A stretch of 64,000 nt of DNA. Source: Macrostomum hystrix. Taxonomy: Eukaryota > Platyhelminthes > Macrostomidae. Under the pieces are notes generated by a model that was not told the origin of the DNA, made no database searches, and saw nothing but the letters and a program-made list of their open reading frames with translations. The translations under genes were made by a program, and so were the position numbers. This document shows, piece by piece, positions 33,641 to 43,461 of this stretch (the first letter of the stretch is position 1; each line of letters begins with the position of its first letter). The stretch lies in the NCBI GenBank assembly GCA_950097015.1, contig CATNEN010000002.1:4061001-4125000 (forward strand). The letters run 5' to 3'.

Positions 33641-35795
33641 CATGAAGCCCGTGATAGTTATCCGGACCTGCCAGGCATGCAGCAAAATGTACTTTACTGA
33701 AACTGGCACCTTCAAGCTTGACGAGCAGGCCAAGAGAAAGAAAAGAGATTTGAAGAAGCCTGAGGCAGAGTCCGGCGACAAGGATTGTGCTGAGTCACAG
33801 GAACAGTCAGTCCCCAATAATTTCCCGAAAATCACCTCGGCTAGACTCCGCTTGGCAGATTGGAGTGTGTTTTCTGATCAGCAAGATGTGCTCACTCCGC
33901 AGCAAGCGGAGGGTGTGATCTGCAATTGGCTGCAGAACACAACTGCCTGCATGAAACTACAGGGTGGACAGCTGGAAAACTCGGAGAACGAGGGGCTCTA
34001 TGGCAAGATCATTTTCGACCATCTCGGTAGGTTCAAGCACGAAGTCTACATTGTACATTGCTGATTGGCTGCCGATGGAGTGAAAGGGGGAGTGAAAGGG
34101 GAGTGAAAGGGGTTCTAAAATGGTGAGAAGTTTAACGAAATTTTTCTAACTCTGTCAATTTCAGGTGAGATTTTTGATTTTGATATTTGCCACCTGGACA
34201 TCAAAATGCTCGGCTTGGGCTTTGATAACTGGATGAACACATTGGCTAGCGGAGAGCTCCTTCTCGACATTGTGAACTGCTTAATCAGCAATTGCCATCG
34301 CGACGATAATCCTGATTTGGATATCCAGATAAATGTGAGTTTGCATTAAATATCTTTAAGGTAAAGGATTGTGAGCAGTGAGCAGCGGTATCCTGAGCAG
34401 TGAGCAGTGGTATCCTGAGCAGTGAGCAGTGGTATCCTGAGCAGTGAGCAGTGGTATCCTGAGCAGTGAGCAGTGGTATCCTGAGCAGTGAGCAGTGGTA
34501 TCCTGAGCAGTGAGCAGTGGTATCCTGAGCAGTGAGCAGTGGTATCCTGAGCAGTGAGCAGTGGTATCCTGAGCAGTGAGCAGTGGTATCCTGAGCAGTG
34601 AGCAGTGGTATCCTGAGCAGTGAGCAGTGGTATCCTGAGCAGTGAGCAGTGGTATCCTGAGCAGTGAGCAGTGGTATCCTGAGCAGTGAGCAGTGGTATC
34701 CTGAGCAGTGAGCAGTGGTATCCTGAGCAGTGAGCAGTGGTATCCTGAGCAGTGAGCAGTGGTATCCTGAGCAGTGAGCAGTGGTATCCTGAGCAGTGAG
34801 CAGTGGTATCCTGAGCAGTGAGCAGTGGTATCCTGAGCAGTGAGCAGTGGTATCCTGAGCAGTTGTCATGAATTTATTCCACCTGGAATGCAGATTGTTC
34901 CATCGCAAAAGCTGACCGTGAGACGAATGCTGGACACGGCACCCAACAAGCATGCCGTTTGTTCTTTCCTGCTGAACCACAACTGCCTTATTGAGAAATT
35001 TCTAGACCCAATTCTGGCCATGATTCGCGACATTGGCCTGCCACCGCCAGGCACGAAACCCGGCACTGTTGGCAACATTCGGCAAGCCCTGCACTTATTG
35101 AGGCCTGTGGGGCACAACCTTCTACACTGCACCCATGTATCAAAGGTAAGCGGACATCTATTTACCTCTAGAAGTAGAAGGGTGGGAACCTATGTTTCTT
35201 AGAAAATGTTTATTGGGCTGATTTTCGCCGATAAATCTGCAAATTTAGTGACTGTGTTTGATCGGCACTAAACGTTTGACACTAGTTTCCTTTTTTTATC
35301 ATTATTTTTAAAACATCGATTTCTCTGCGTGCCCTCTAATTGTGCCTAAAAGCGCATTATTCTCCTAAAACAGCAAAACCCACTCGGCAACTCGCTTCCC
35401 ATTTTCTGATCTGTAATTTAGTTAAACTGTTAGTATATTTTGATGAACTCTAAGCATATCTGAGCACATTACTCAGCGCCATTGACACCACCAAGTAGGA
35501 ATGGACATGGAAGGCCCTGATGCTGCTGGTGATGATCCTCATGAGCCTGGTTGGAGATCTGGACTCCGAGCTTCAGCCACTGTTCTGCAGCCTCACTGGT
35601 GAGTTCTGTCCCGATCATCTCATTGTGCCAGAGCTGCAACAAGCGATGAGGGCCATCCGGGAGTCGAACCCAGTGCAGCTGAGAAAGCAGTTTTCCGCGC
35701 AGGAGCTTCTGTGGGCGCTGCCACGGTGGCGCGTGTTGAAGCAAGGAGCGATCGAGTTCAACAGCGTGCTGTACAGTGACTTTGGATCGGATTGA
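32238..35795 (+). CDS. Unrecognised helical protein with repeat-encoded N-terminus
   Basis: Exons: open from ATG 32238 (or ATG 33642) to 34027, then 34165-34334, 34894-35145 and 35499-35795 (stop). Phases agree throughout. The unique part (from 33642, about 349 residues counting the residue split by each junction once) opens with a lone CxxC (TCQACSKMYF) and a charged Lys/Glu stretch. It continues as Leu-rich helical sequence (MLGLGFDNWMNTLASGELLL, ALMLLVMILMSLVGDL) with no signal peptide. I do not recognise the family. From 32238 to about 33640 the frame runs through about 52 copies of a 27-bp repeat encoding NDETRERNT-like nonamers. Because every ATG in the repeat is in frame, transcripts starting inside it would still encode the unique protein with a variable number of repeats. 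Whether the array is translated is unknown. The region 31979-32237 upstream shows no clear promoter. Confidence 0.6.
34374..34863 (+). repeat. 22-bp minisatellite filling an intron
   Basis: About 22 near-identical copies of a 22-bp unit, GAGCAGTGAGCAGTGGTATC plus CT. It occupies nearly all of intron 34335-34893 of the unrecognised gene. Copies differ very little, which suggests recent expansion. Confidence 0.95.
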
Positions 35796-36091
35796 AAAAT
35801 CTATAATTGACACTTCTGATGTCCCAATGACCTGTGGAACTGTCTTATATAAAATGTGCTCATTTCCGGTATTGTGTAATCAACTAGTTGCACTGTTAAA
35901 GACTCAAATTCTCTAGAAGCTTATTATCTTGAAATTTGCTTGCTCAAAATTGTCTGATTAAAATTAGAAAGTTTTCTAAGAAATTCGTTGTATGACGTTG
36001 TATGAAGTTAAACGTTGCATGATTTTATTACTAGTTCTTGCTAACAGCTATTAGAAAAAAAGTTCTTAAAGGGACAGAATTAGTCACTGAA
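35796..36091 (+). other. 3' flank of unrecognised gene
   Basis: AT-rich, no clear AATAAA. Nothing else was seen. Confidence 0.35.
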
Positions 36092-36385
36092 AGGAGGGTG
36101 AGTTGCAGAGCGGTCTTACGCGTTAGATTTTTCTCGCACCAAGTTCCCTGAGCTCGATTCCGCTACGAGGCCACATTAAATTGTGGCACAGCCGCGGAGA
36201 GAAGGAAGGGGGCTTGTTGTGCAATTCAGCCACTTGAGAGCCAACCTCCAAGGCACAGAGAGAGTGTACACTGCCTGACGATGAGAAAGTCAGGGCAGAT
36301 GTAACACACCTGTGTCTGCCTGCGTACAGTATCTGTGTGAGTGTGTGCTCAGAAGCCAGCGGATGGGCAGAATCGCCTCCACCAC
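36092..36385 (+). mobile_element. tRNA-derived SINE, copy 3
   Basis: Head GGGTGAGTTGCAGAGCGGTC (box A region) and box B-like GAGCTCGATTCCGC. The body contains GAGAAAGTCAGGGCAGATGT and the CAGCGGATGGGCAGAATCGC block, matching the reverse complement of copy 2. The 3' tail shared by copies 1 and 2 is not recognisable, so this copy is truncated or diverged there. Confidence 0.75.
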
Positions 36386-37066
36386 GTTTGGGACACCACT
36401 TCTCGGAGGACTCGAAAGTGTGTGTTAGACACGTTGGTGTTCCACTGGTTGTTAGACAACTGTGTGTGCTAGACATTTGCTTGTTATGCCTTGAAGCTTA
36501 GTGTACTCAGGTGGGAAGTTAGTACCTTGAGCACAAGTATCAAGAACAAGGTTTCTCAAGCTTTCACAGTTATCATACAAGTCCGTCTGTCGCTGGCTCT
36601 ATCGGCATCGCTTGTGATCTTAGGAAGCAATTGGCCCAGCAAGTACGCGGCGTTGAAGACGCATGGAGAGTTGGAATTCGTCACGTTGCTACTAGTTACT
36701 CATAGAAGTCAGTGTCTGTCTACGAAAGTAAACTGTATATTGATCATGGTTAACTCAAGTTGGAGAATTAAAAGTTAATTAAGCCAGCATAAAATGAGGA
36801 AAAACACGATGAAGTTCAACAACTCAATGTTTGGCAAATAATTAAACACAAAAATGATATCGATAAAAAGCCATGCCTAAGTTAAATATTTTCTATAAGG
36901 GCATTTTTGTAGAAAATTCATTTTTGATTTAACGCCGAGCAAATCTAAAATCGTCAATCCTAACTTCAATCATCAATTTGAAGAAAAATCTATTAAAACT
37001 ACTGTATCACTGAGTCGATCAGCATCAGTCAGTCGTTCTAAAAAAAGGCGCCATTGTCGCTTATAA
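36386..37066 (+). other. Intergenic, convergent gene ends
   Basis: Separates the plus-strand unrecognised gene from the minus-strand enzyme gene. AT-rich towards 37000; no gene signal. Confidence 0.4.
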
Positions 37067-40000
37067 TTACTCATTGCGACTAGTGAGCCTCACAACGCCC
37101 CGGTCGCCGTCGAGTTCAACAGCGTCGCCAGTCTTAAACGTGGATGTCACCTGTTTGGCCCCGACCACGCAGGGAATGCCGAATTCGCGAGCCACCACGG
37201 CACCGTGCGACAGCAGGCCGCCCTTCTCCGTCACGAGGCCGCTGATGAGCGGGAAGTACGGCGTCCAGCCCACATCCGTGTACGGAACAATCAGAATGTC
37301 GCCCTTCTTAATCTGGGCAGCGTCTTGGAGGCTGCAGATGACCCGGGCCTGCCCGGACACGAAGCCGCGGCTGACCGGCATTCCGGAGACGCTCAGCGCT
37401 TCGACGCTGTCCGCGGTTCGGCCGGCTGGCGAACGTGGGCGCTCCTGATCCGCTAGTAGACCGAATCGCGGGTTGCCCTTGACTAGCTCGGGCAGGTGAA
37501 GGGCGTTCTGGCGTGGCAGAGCAAGCCGGCGTCTCAAAGCCTAGCGAAGTGAATTAGGCATTAGAAGTATTAAATTAGTGCTAGGTTAGCGATGATCTTG
37601 CAGCTGCATGCTCTGCGCACTGATGCATCACTGACGCGCTGCCAACGAAGTGGCGATTCCGAGCTGACCTCAGGGACACTCTAACAGAGGAGTGTACTCC
37701 AGCCTGAATTCTATTGCTAATTCTGTAAATTATTTCACTCACCTTCTTGACAAGGGCGGCCGTGACTTTTCTGTCAACGAGCAAGCCGAGCTCCCGATGA
37801 GTGAAGAAGTAGACCAGATCTGAGTCCGGCACCAGCTCCTCCTTGACCAGCAGTTGGCCCAGGCGTCTATAGCCCTCCTTCATGGCATCGACCATACGGA
37901 TGGAGATGGCCTTGCCCCATTCCCGGCTGGCCACGCCTCTCCTGGCCATTGGAATCAGTGCCTTCACAATGCGACGCGTCAAAGGACTACGCAGCTCGAG
38001 CTGCTCCACAACCTCGTCGATGCTCAGCGCCTCCTTGGCTTCGCGCTCCAATGATCCTGCAGCGATTGTGGCCTGCATCACTGACACAACCTTCTCTGGC
38101 GCTGCGCGCCAGGATAGTTCGCGGAATTCAGCCTCTCGAATGCAGCGAAAACCGTGCCGGTTGATGAAGCCGCGAAAACTCTCGCCAGCAGTGCCGCTCT
38201 CGTGAGACAGCAACCAGTTGGCTGCTTCCTTTGGCGTCATGGCCAGGAAGGCTGAGCAATTAGGAGACTTGGACAGGTCGACAGACAGATTGTGCAGGGC
38301 TGTCGGCACGTCGGCGCTGTAGACATTGTCGCAGTTGGAGAGGCAGAGTGCCAGCTTGCTGAATGTCTTTTCGTTTAGGCCGAACTGTTCATTGAAAATG
38401 TTCACCAGGACCATGCTGTTGACAGCGGACTTGCTAGTGTTAATGATTGTGTCGCACCAGCACTGGGCATAGTCTGGCATGCGAGCGTCGAGCTCCAGGT
38501 ACTGCTCCTTGGCAGTGTACTGCGGTAGCGCGTGGTAGCCGTCCAGGAACTTTCTCTCCCAGGCCTGAGTGAGCTTACTTGACTGCCAGATGACTGCCAT
38601 ATCGCAGATCGCGTTCCACACCTTATCCACCAGGTTGGCCTCGCCGTCCATGTAGCGCCGCAGGTCGTCTCTAGTCGGCTCGTCGAGAGTTCGGCCGAGC
38701 AGAGCGATACAAGCCATGTCGAATTTGCCCAGAAGCGACATTACCTCTGAGCCCAGGCCCAGTTCCATCATGTTGATGAGCAGGTGGTTGGCACTGCAAC
38801 CCAGGCCAGACATTGGCCGGCCAATCTCTGGGATGATGCCGGACTTCGCCGCCTTGTACTTCGTGATACTCCAGTCGACAGCCCGACCGAACGTACTCAA
38901 AGTCAACGGTGTTAGAGCACCGGGACTCATCTCGCCAATATTGGCCGTGGTCATCCAGCCCTCCTTGTAGCTGAACGAGCTGTCAAACTCGTGCATTATG
39001 TCATCTGCTGTTTCCGGACCCATCGCGGTGACTGGACGCACCTGAAGCAGGTGAATCGACTCATTCACCAGCGCGAATTCAACGTCCACTGGAGCTCCAT
39101 AGCGCTTTTCGAGCTCCTCGCCGAGCTCAGCTAGCGCTAGTACTCGCTGGTCCGACAGGCAGCTGATCTTTTCGTCGCTGTGTCTGGTCTCCAGGCCTCC
39201 TGACTCGCCGACCTGCATCACTTCGGATTTTTCCCCCAGCCTGCGCTCCTCGATCGCCTTGTAACCGTCCGGGAATCGGCGCACGGTGAAGGTGTCGGGC
39301 GTCACTAATCCTGACACGACGCTCTCTCCGAGGCCAAAGTTTGCTTCGATCTTCATCACGCTTGAGCAACCGCTGATGGGATCCTGGCTGAAAAGCACAC
39401 CTGCGGCAGTAGCTGGCACCATCTCCTGAACCACCACCGCCATGCTGGCGTCAACGCCCAGCCCGCCACTCTGCCGGTACTGAACTGCTCGATGGGCGAA
39501 CAGCGACGCCCAGCATTCAATGACTTTGCTCGGCAGCTGCTCCCGATTCACACCGAGGAACGTCTCCATCTGGCCGGCGCTGGACGCGCTCGAGCCGTCT
39601 TCGCTAACGCCAGACGAGCGTACGGCAAAACGAACGCCAGTGGAGCCGCTAAAAATTCTATCGACAGTCTTTGTTACAGCCTCCAAGACGGGTGCAGGCA
39701 GGGTGGTAGCGGTGAAAGCTTCCGTCAATGATTTGCATGCCGGTTCAAGCAACGCCTCATCTCCAGAGGTCGCAGTCGCTCTCAAAGCTTGAATGCCCTG
39801 TCTCAGAGAGGAATTAGCTTGAATAAATTGCCGATAAGAGTTTGTCGTCACGACAAAGCCTTTCGGAACTAGAACGTCGCTGCTTCCGCCCTCGCTATTG
39901 AAGATTGCCGTAGCAACAGCCAGCTGAGAGCCTTTGCCTCCAGTCAGGGTTCTCACTCGGCAGTCTTGCTGGTCAAGGTCGACAACAAGAACTTCTTGGT

Positions 40001-41631
40001 TGTTGGGCACATCCGGCACTATCGGCATGGGTAGTGAGGCCTCGGGAGCGCCCTCGAGTGGGCTGTGATGCCAGTAACAGTACTCAGTGATGCCCCATCC
40101 GCGAATACCGTTCACTGTGAATTCGGTGAATCTCTCGAACAGCACACAGCTGGCAGACTGAACGTATAGCGGAATGTTCTCACCGGCCCGCACCTCAACC
40201 TTATAGTCCTTGCCGTTGGCAATGAGTCGCACCTGATAGTTCTTCGGCGGTTCGGTGATTTCGCCCTTCTCCCACAGATTGAAGTCATGAGCGTCCACTG
40301 CGCACTTCTTGCCGTAGGGCAGGTAGATGTAGCCGTACTTCACGTGGGTTGTAGTCTGTGGAATCGACACGGAGCCGAAGCTAAAGAAGCTGCCGTTCTC
40401 AAGGTAGCCAAAGTGGGCAGCGTAGCGATAATATTGTCGCCAGTTGCGCAGACCTGCACAGTTAATTGGATTTATTTAACTGAAATATAGAATAACTCTT
40501 ACGACATAAGCGTCAAGAAAAGTAACGAGACTTAAAGACAAAACCGGCAATCTCCTACCGTAGGAGTGATCCCGATAGGCGCTCATATTGAGATCGTAGC
40601 GCACGTCGCCGACACTCATCTCTCCCGTGATGACGCCCCATTGTTCCAGGTGAACCTGCTCTTCGTTGCGCTTCAGCTTGGCGAAGAACGCCGAGCTCCA
40701 CGCCTCTCTGGCCAGAAACTCGGCCGTAATCTTCGGACTAAGGTCGGTCTTTGAGTCAAACGGATTCACAGAAGCCCGGAATTTGGCTCGGAGGTTCACC
40801 ATCACGTAGTCGTCAAGATTGTGTGACGCTTCCGCCGGCTGCGGCTCCAGCTGAGCTGCGATACCCCGCTTCATCAGGCCGTTATAACGGAGGCTCCAGT
40901 AGGTCATCGGCTCATCGCAGCTGATGGAGAATCCGCCCGCTGACCATGTGTCGGGATGACTGTTGGTCACATGTGTGTTCGGCTGCACCGGGTGCTCCAG
41001 AATAGTGCCGTCCGGCATCCGTATGAGGAACCAGAGCTCAGCTACTCGGTCTGGACGCCTCGCTAGCCGCACAACAATAGCCGGTTTCTCTGACTCGAGC
41101 TCGCCGCCGTAAAAGTACACGGAGTCGATTGACTGCGGGCGTTTGAGGATAAGACCTTCGCGGCTTGAAAACATTGGCTTTTGTTACATGCTCTACTATT
41201 TTATACGATCAATGCGTACGTCGCTTCTAGTCGGGGTACCCAGGAGTGCAACCTAACTCATATCCTACAATAAAAGTCATGCGCTTTTATGCGCTTGGTT
41301 GCAGGAGGCAGCGGAACCTTGGTGAAAGGCGATCCCCCAAACTCACATCCTTGTCATTCTGATCCAACGGTTGTGGCTTCTCGGACTCGTCCCATTTGTT
41401 GAGCAGATCGCGGTCCCAGACTAGCACAGGCTTCTGCCGCCTCTGCCGCCAGGCCCTCAGCCAGAGCAGGCAGTACATCAGCCATTTCTTCAGGCTAAAG
41501 AATTCGCCACCGATAGAGTAGTAGCCGCAGTGCTTCAGCTTGACCGAGCGTCGGTTCCTGAGGTTCTTGCGCAACAGGTGCGTCATCCCCAGCAGAATAA
41601 ACAGGTAGAAAACCAAAGTTGTTATCCACAT
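37067..41631 (-). CDS. PEP synthase / rifampicin-phosphotransferase-like protein
   Basis: Bacterial-type ATP-dependent dikinase fold found scattered in invertebrates, often annotated as PEP-synthase or PigC-like; the animal substrate is not known. Exons on the minus strand: 41347-41631, 40559-41177, 37743-40453 and 37067-37540; 1362 residues. Residues 3-18 form a hydrophobic helix followed by Arg/Lys, suggesting an N-terminal membrane anchor. Residues 100-460 are a non-catalytic region of unclear fold. The ATP-grasp part follows from about 475 (GGKGSQLAVATAIF, FAVRSSGVSEDGSSASSAGQ, EANFGLGESVVSGLVTPDTF, LLQVRPVTAMGP). The C-terminal swivelling domain has GGLLSHGAVVAREFGIPC, with the expected phosphorylated His at about residue 1317. 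No key motif is missing, so the protein looks active. Its GC-rich codon use matches neighbouring exons and it carries introns, so it is a resident gene, not contamination. Confidence 0.88.
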
Positions 41632-42139
41632 TATTCGAACTGATTTAGACTTACTGAATCAAGACACTCAATGGCTGACAATAGACTCTCAGTGTCCAAG
41701 TTCAAATGACTCGTGCCACCAGTTTATCAACTGGTCAACCTGGGTTTCGAGTTCGACTTTGAACCCCTCAGTTTTCTGACATTTAGAGCACAACAGGCCT
41801 GACTGGTGTGTACATGTTGCTATTTTTATTTCTTCTAGCAAAATTTCACTTCGGATAAGATATGAGCTAAGCATTAGTCTTTGCTCGCTGAAAAGATTCT
41901 AAAAGACTAAAATTTTATTTGGTTGGCAAAACGGGACACAGTCTGGCGAGAGAATTTTCAGCCTGATAAAAAGAAGACAGCTCAGCCATCGCCGAAGCCA
42001 TGTTGCACCTGCAGACTTAAAAAATTAATCACTTCAAGAACCAGTTGACTAGCCCTTACTTCTTGGCTGTTTGAAATGCAGTTCTCAGCCAGGCACGCTT
42101 GCTCTCTCTGTGGAGTCTACAATTGAGACTAGTTTAAAC

Positions 42140-42345
42140 AGTTTTTTTAGCAAGACACTTAACTCTCTGCATGCTACGTTTTACCCAGCTGTTAAATGGG
42201 TTACCTGCATTAACTAGCGTGTTTGAGGGTGGGTGTGGCGTCCCCCCAGTCCATGGACTGAAAAGTTGTACGCAGCCTTCAGATTACGTAGCGCAAAAGC
42301 TGTGGCTGTGCTGTGCTGTGCTACCCAATTGGGGCAGGTGTAACC
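42140..42345 (+). repeat. Dispersed repeat, copy A
   Basis: Contains TTTACCCAGCTGTTAAATGG, CCATGGACTGAAAAGTTGTA and AAAAGCTGTGGCTGTGCTG. The same blocks in the same order and similar spacing occur at 59985-60165. The family is not identified; it looks like a short interspersed element. Confidence 0.6.
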
Positions 42346-43222
42346 AATTATTATTAATTAGTTATAAAGGAAGAGTAGAATAAAATTGGGTGAGAATATG
42401 GTAAGAAGGGTGAAAACATGATAAGACACATCGGGATATGGTGAGATGGATGAAAAAAAGTACCAAAACAAATTGTCTTGCTGTGACTGTACAGAGCCCT
42501 TGTGTCTTGTTTTGCATTTTATTTATGCATTGTGTTGAAAAGAAGTAGCTTTTAAAGTATTATTGTTGCTCACTTAGATGGTGTCGAAATTCGTAATGTT
42601 TCGCCCTCGCCAGGCCAAGTAACATGTGATTTCAGCTCGTAGCAATAGTTAACCATTCTGATTGACCAAAAAGGCAACAAAATAAGTAAAATTTATGAAG
42701 TGCAATCAGATAATTTTTACAGTGTCAAAAACTAAGAATTATTTTATCAATTTTCCAGAACAAAATAGAAATAATAAAATAATTTTGTTTAAACAGCATG
42801 AGAGTTACAAACGGCCCAGAATGGGCTTTGATATTCGAATTGCGTAACATGCTACTACATCGCTTCATCGCTAGTAGTATAGGATAAGACGTTACTAAAA
42901 TTGTGGCAGTCAAAAAGCGTAATGAGTTCATATACGAGCATTGGACTAGTAGAATAATCATCAAAAAGTTCTTGGGTTGTTTATTAAGCAAAGAACAACA
43001 ATAAAAATGTTATAATTTACATCTGTCAGATTCAATCAAACGGCGATGGGGCCGATAACTTGCCGAATTTGAACTTCGTGACGTTTTCGAGCGAATACGT
43101 CCCAAAATAAGTTATCAGAGAATCAACAACTAGGAATGATTTTAAGGCTATTTTGGTTTTTTAACAAGTATTTGCTTTTCTGTAAATGTTAGCACGATTT
43201 AAAATTTATAGCAAAGAGTTCC

Positions 43223-43228
43223 TTTATT
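43223..43228 (-). terminator. Possible FoxP poly(A) signal
   Basis: AATAAA on the minus strand about 235 bases after the FoxP stop codon at 43462. Confidence 0.4.
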
Positions 43229-43461
43229 ACTAATGCAACTGTAAATATTATCGTAGACAAAAGCATCGACGTGAGAGCCTTATTGGATCCGTACTGTTTC
43301 GTATCCCATGGGGTTCTGCTGCTTAAGTCGTCGTACGGGACCAACAACAATATCAAAAAGAATATCGGACTATTTGATAATAAGTTACACAAATATGAAT
43401 AGACAAGCAAGTTTCAAGAAGTGCAAATTCCACATAATAAGCAATCGGATCAAGCCCAGAT

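Larger units (their letters stand above)
41632..43461 (-). other. Intergenic between FoxP and PEP-synthase-like gene
   Basis: About 1.8 kb, AT-rich, containing the presumed promoter of the minus-strand enzyme gene, one dispersed repeat copy (42140-42345) and the FoxP 3' flank. No further gene was seen. Confidence 0.4.
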
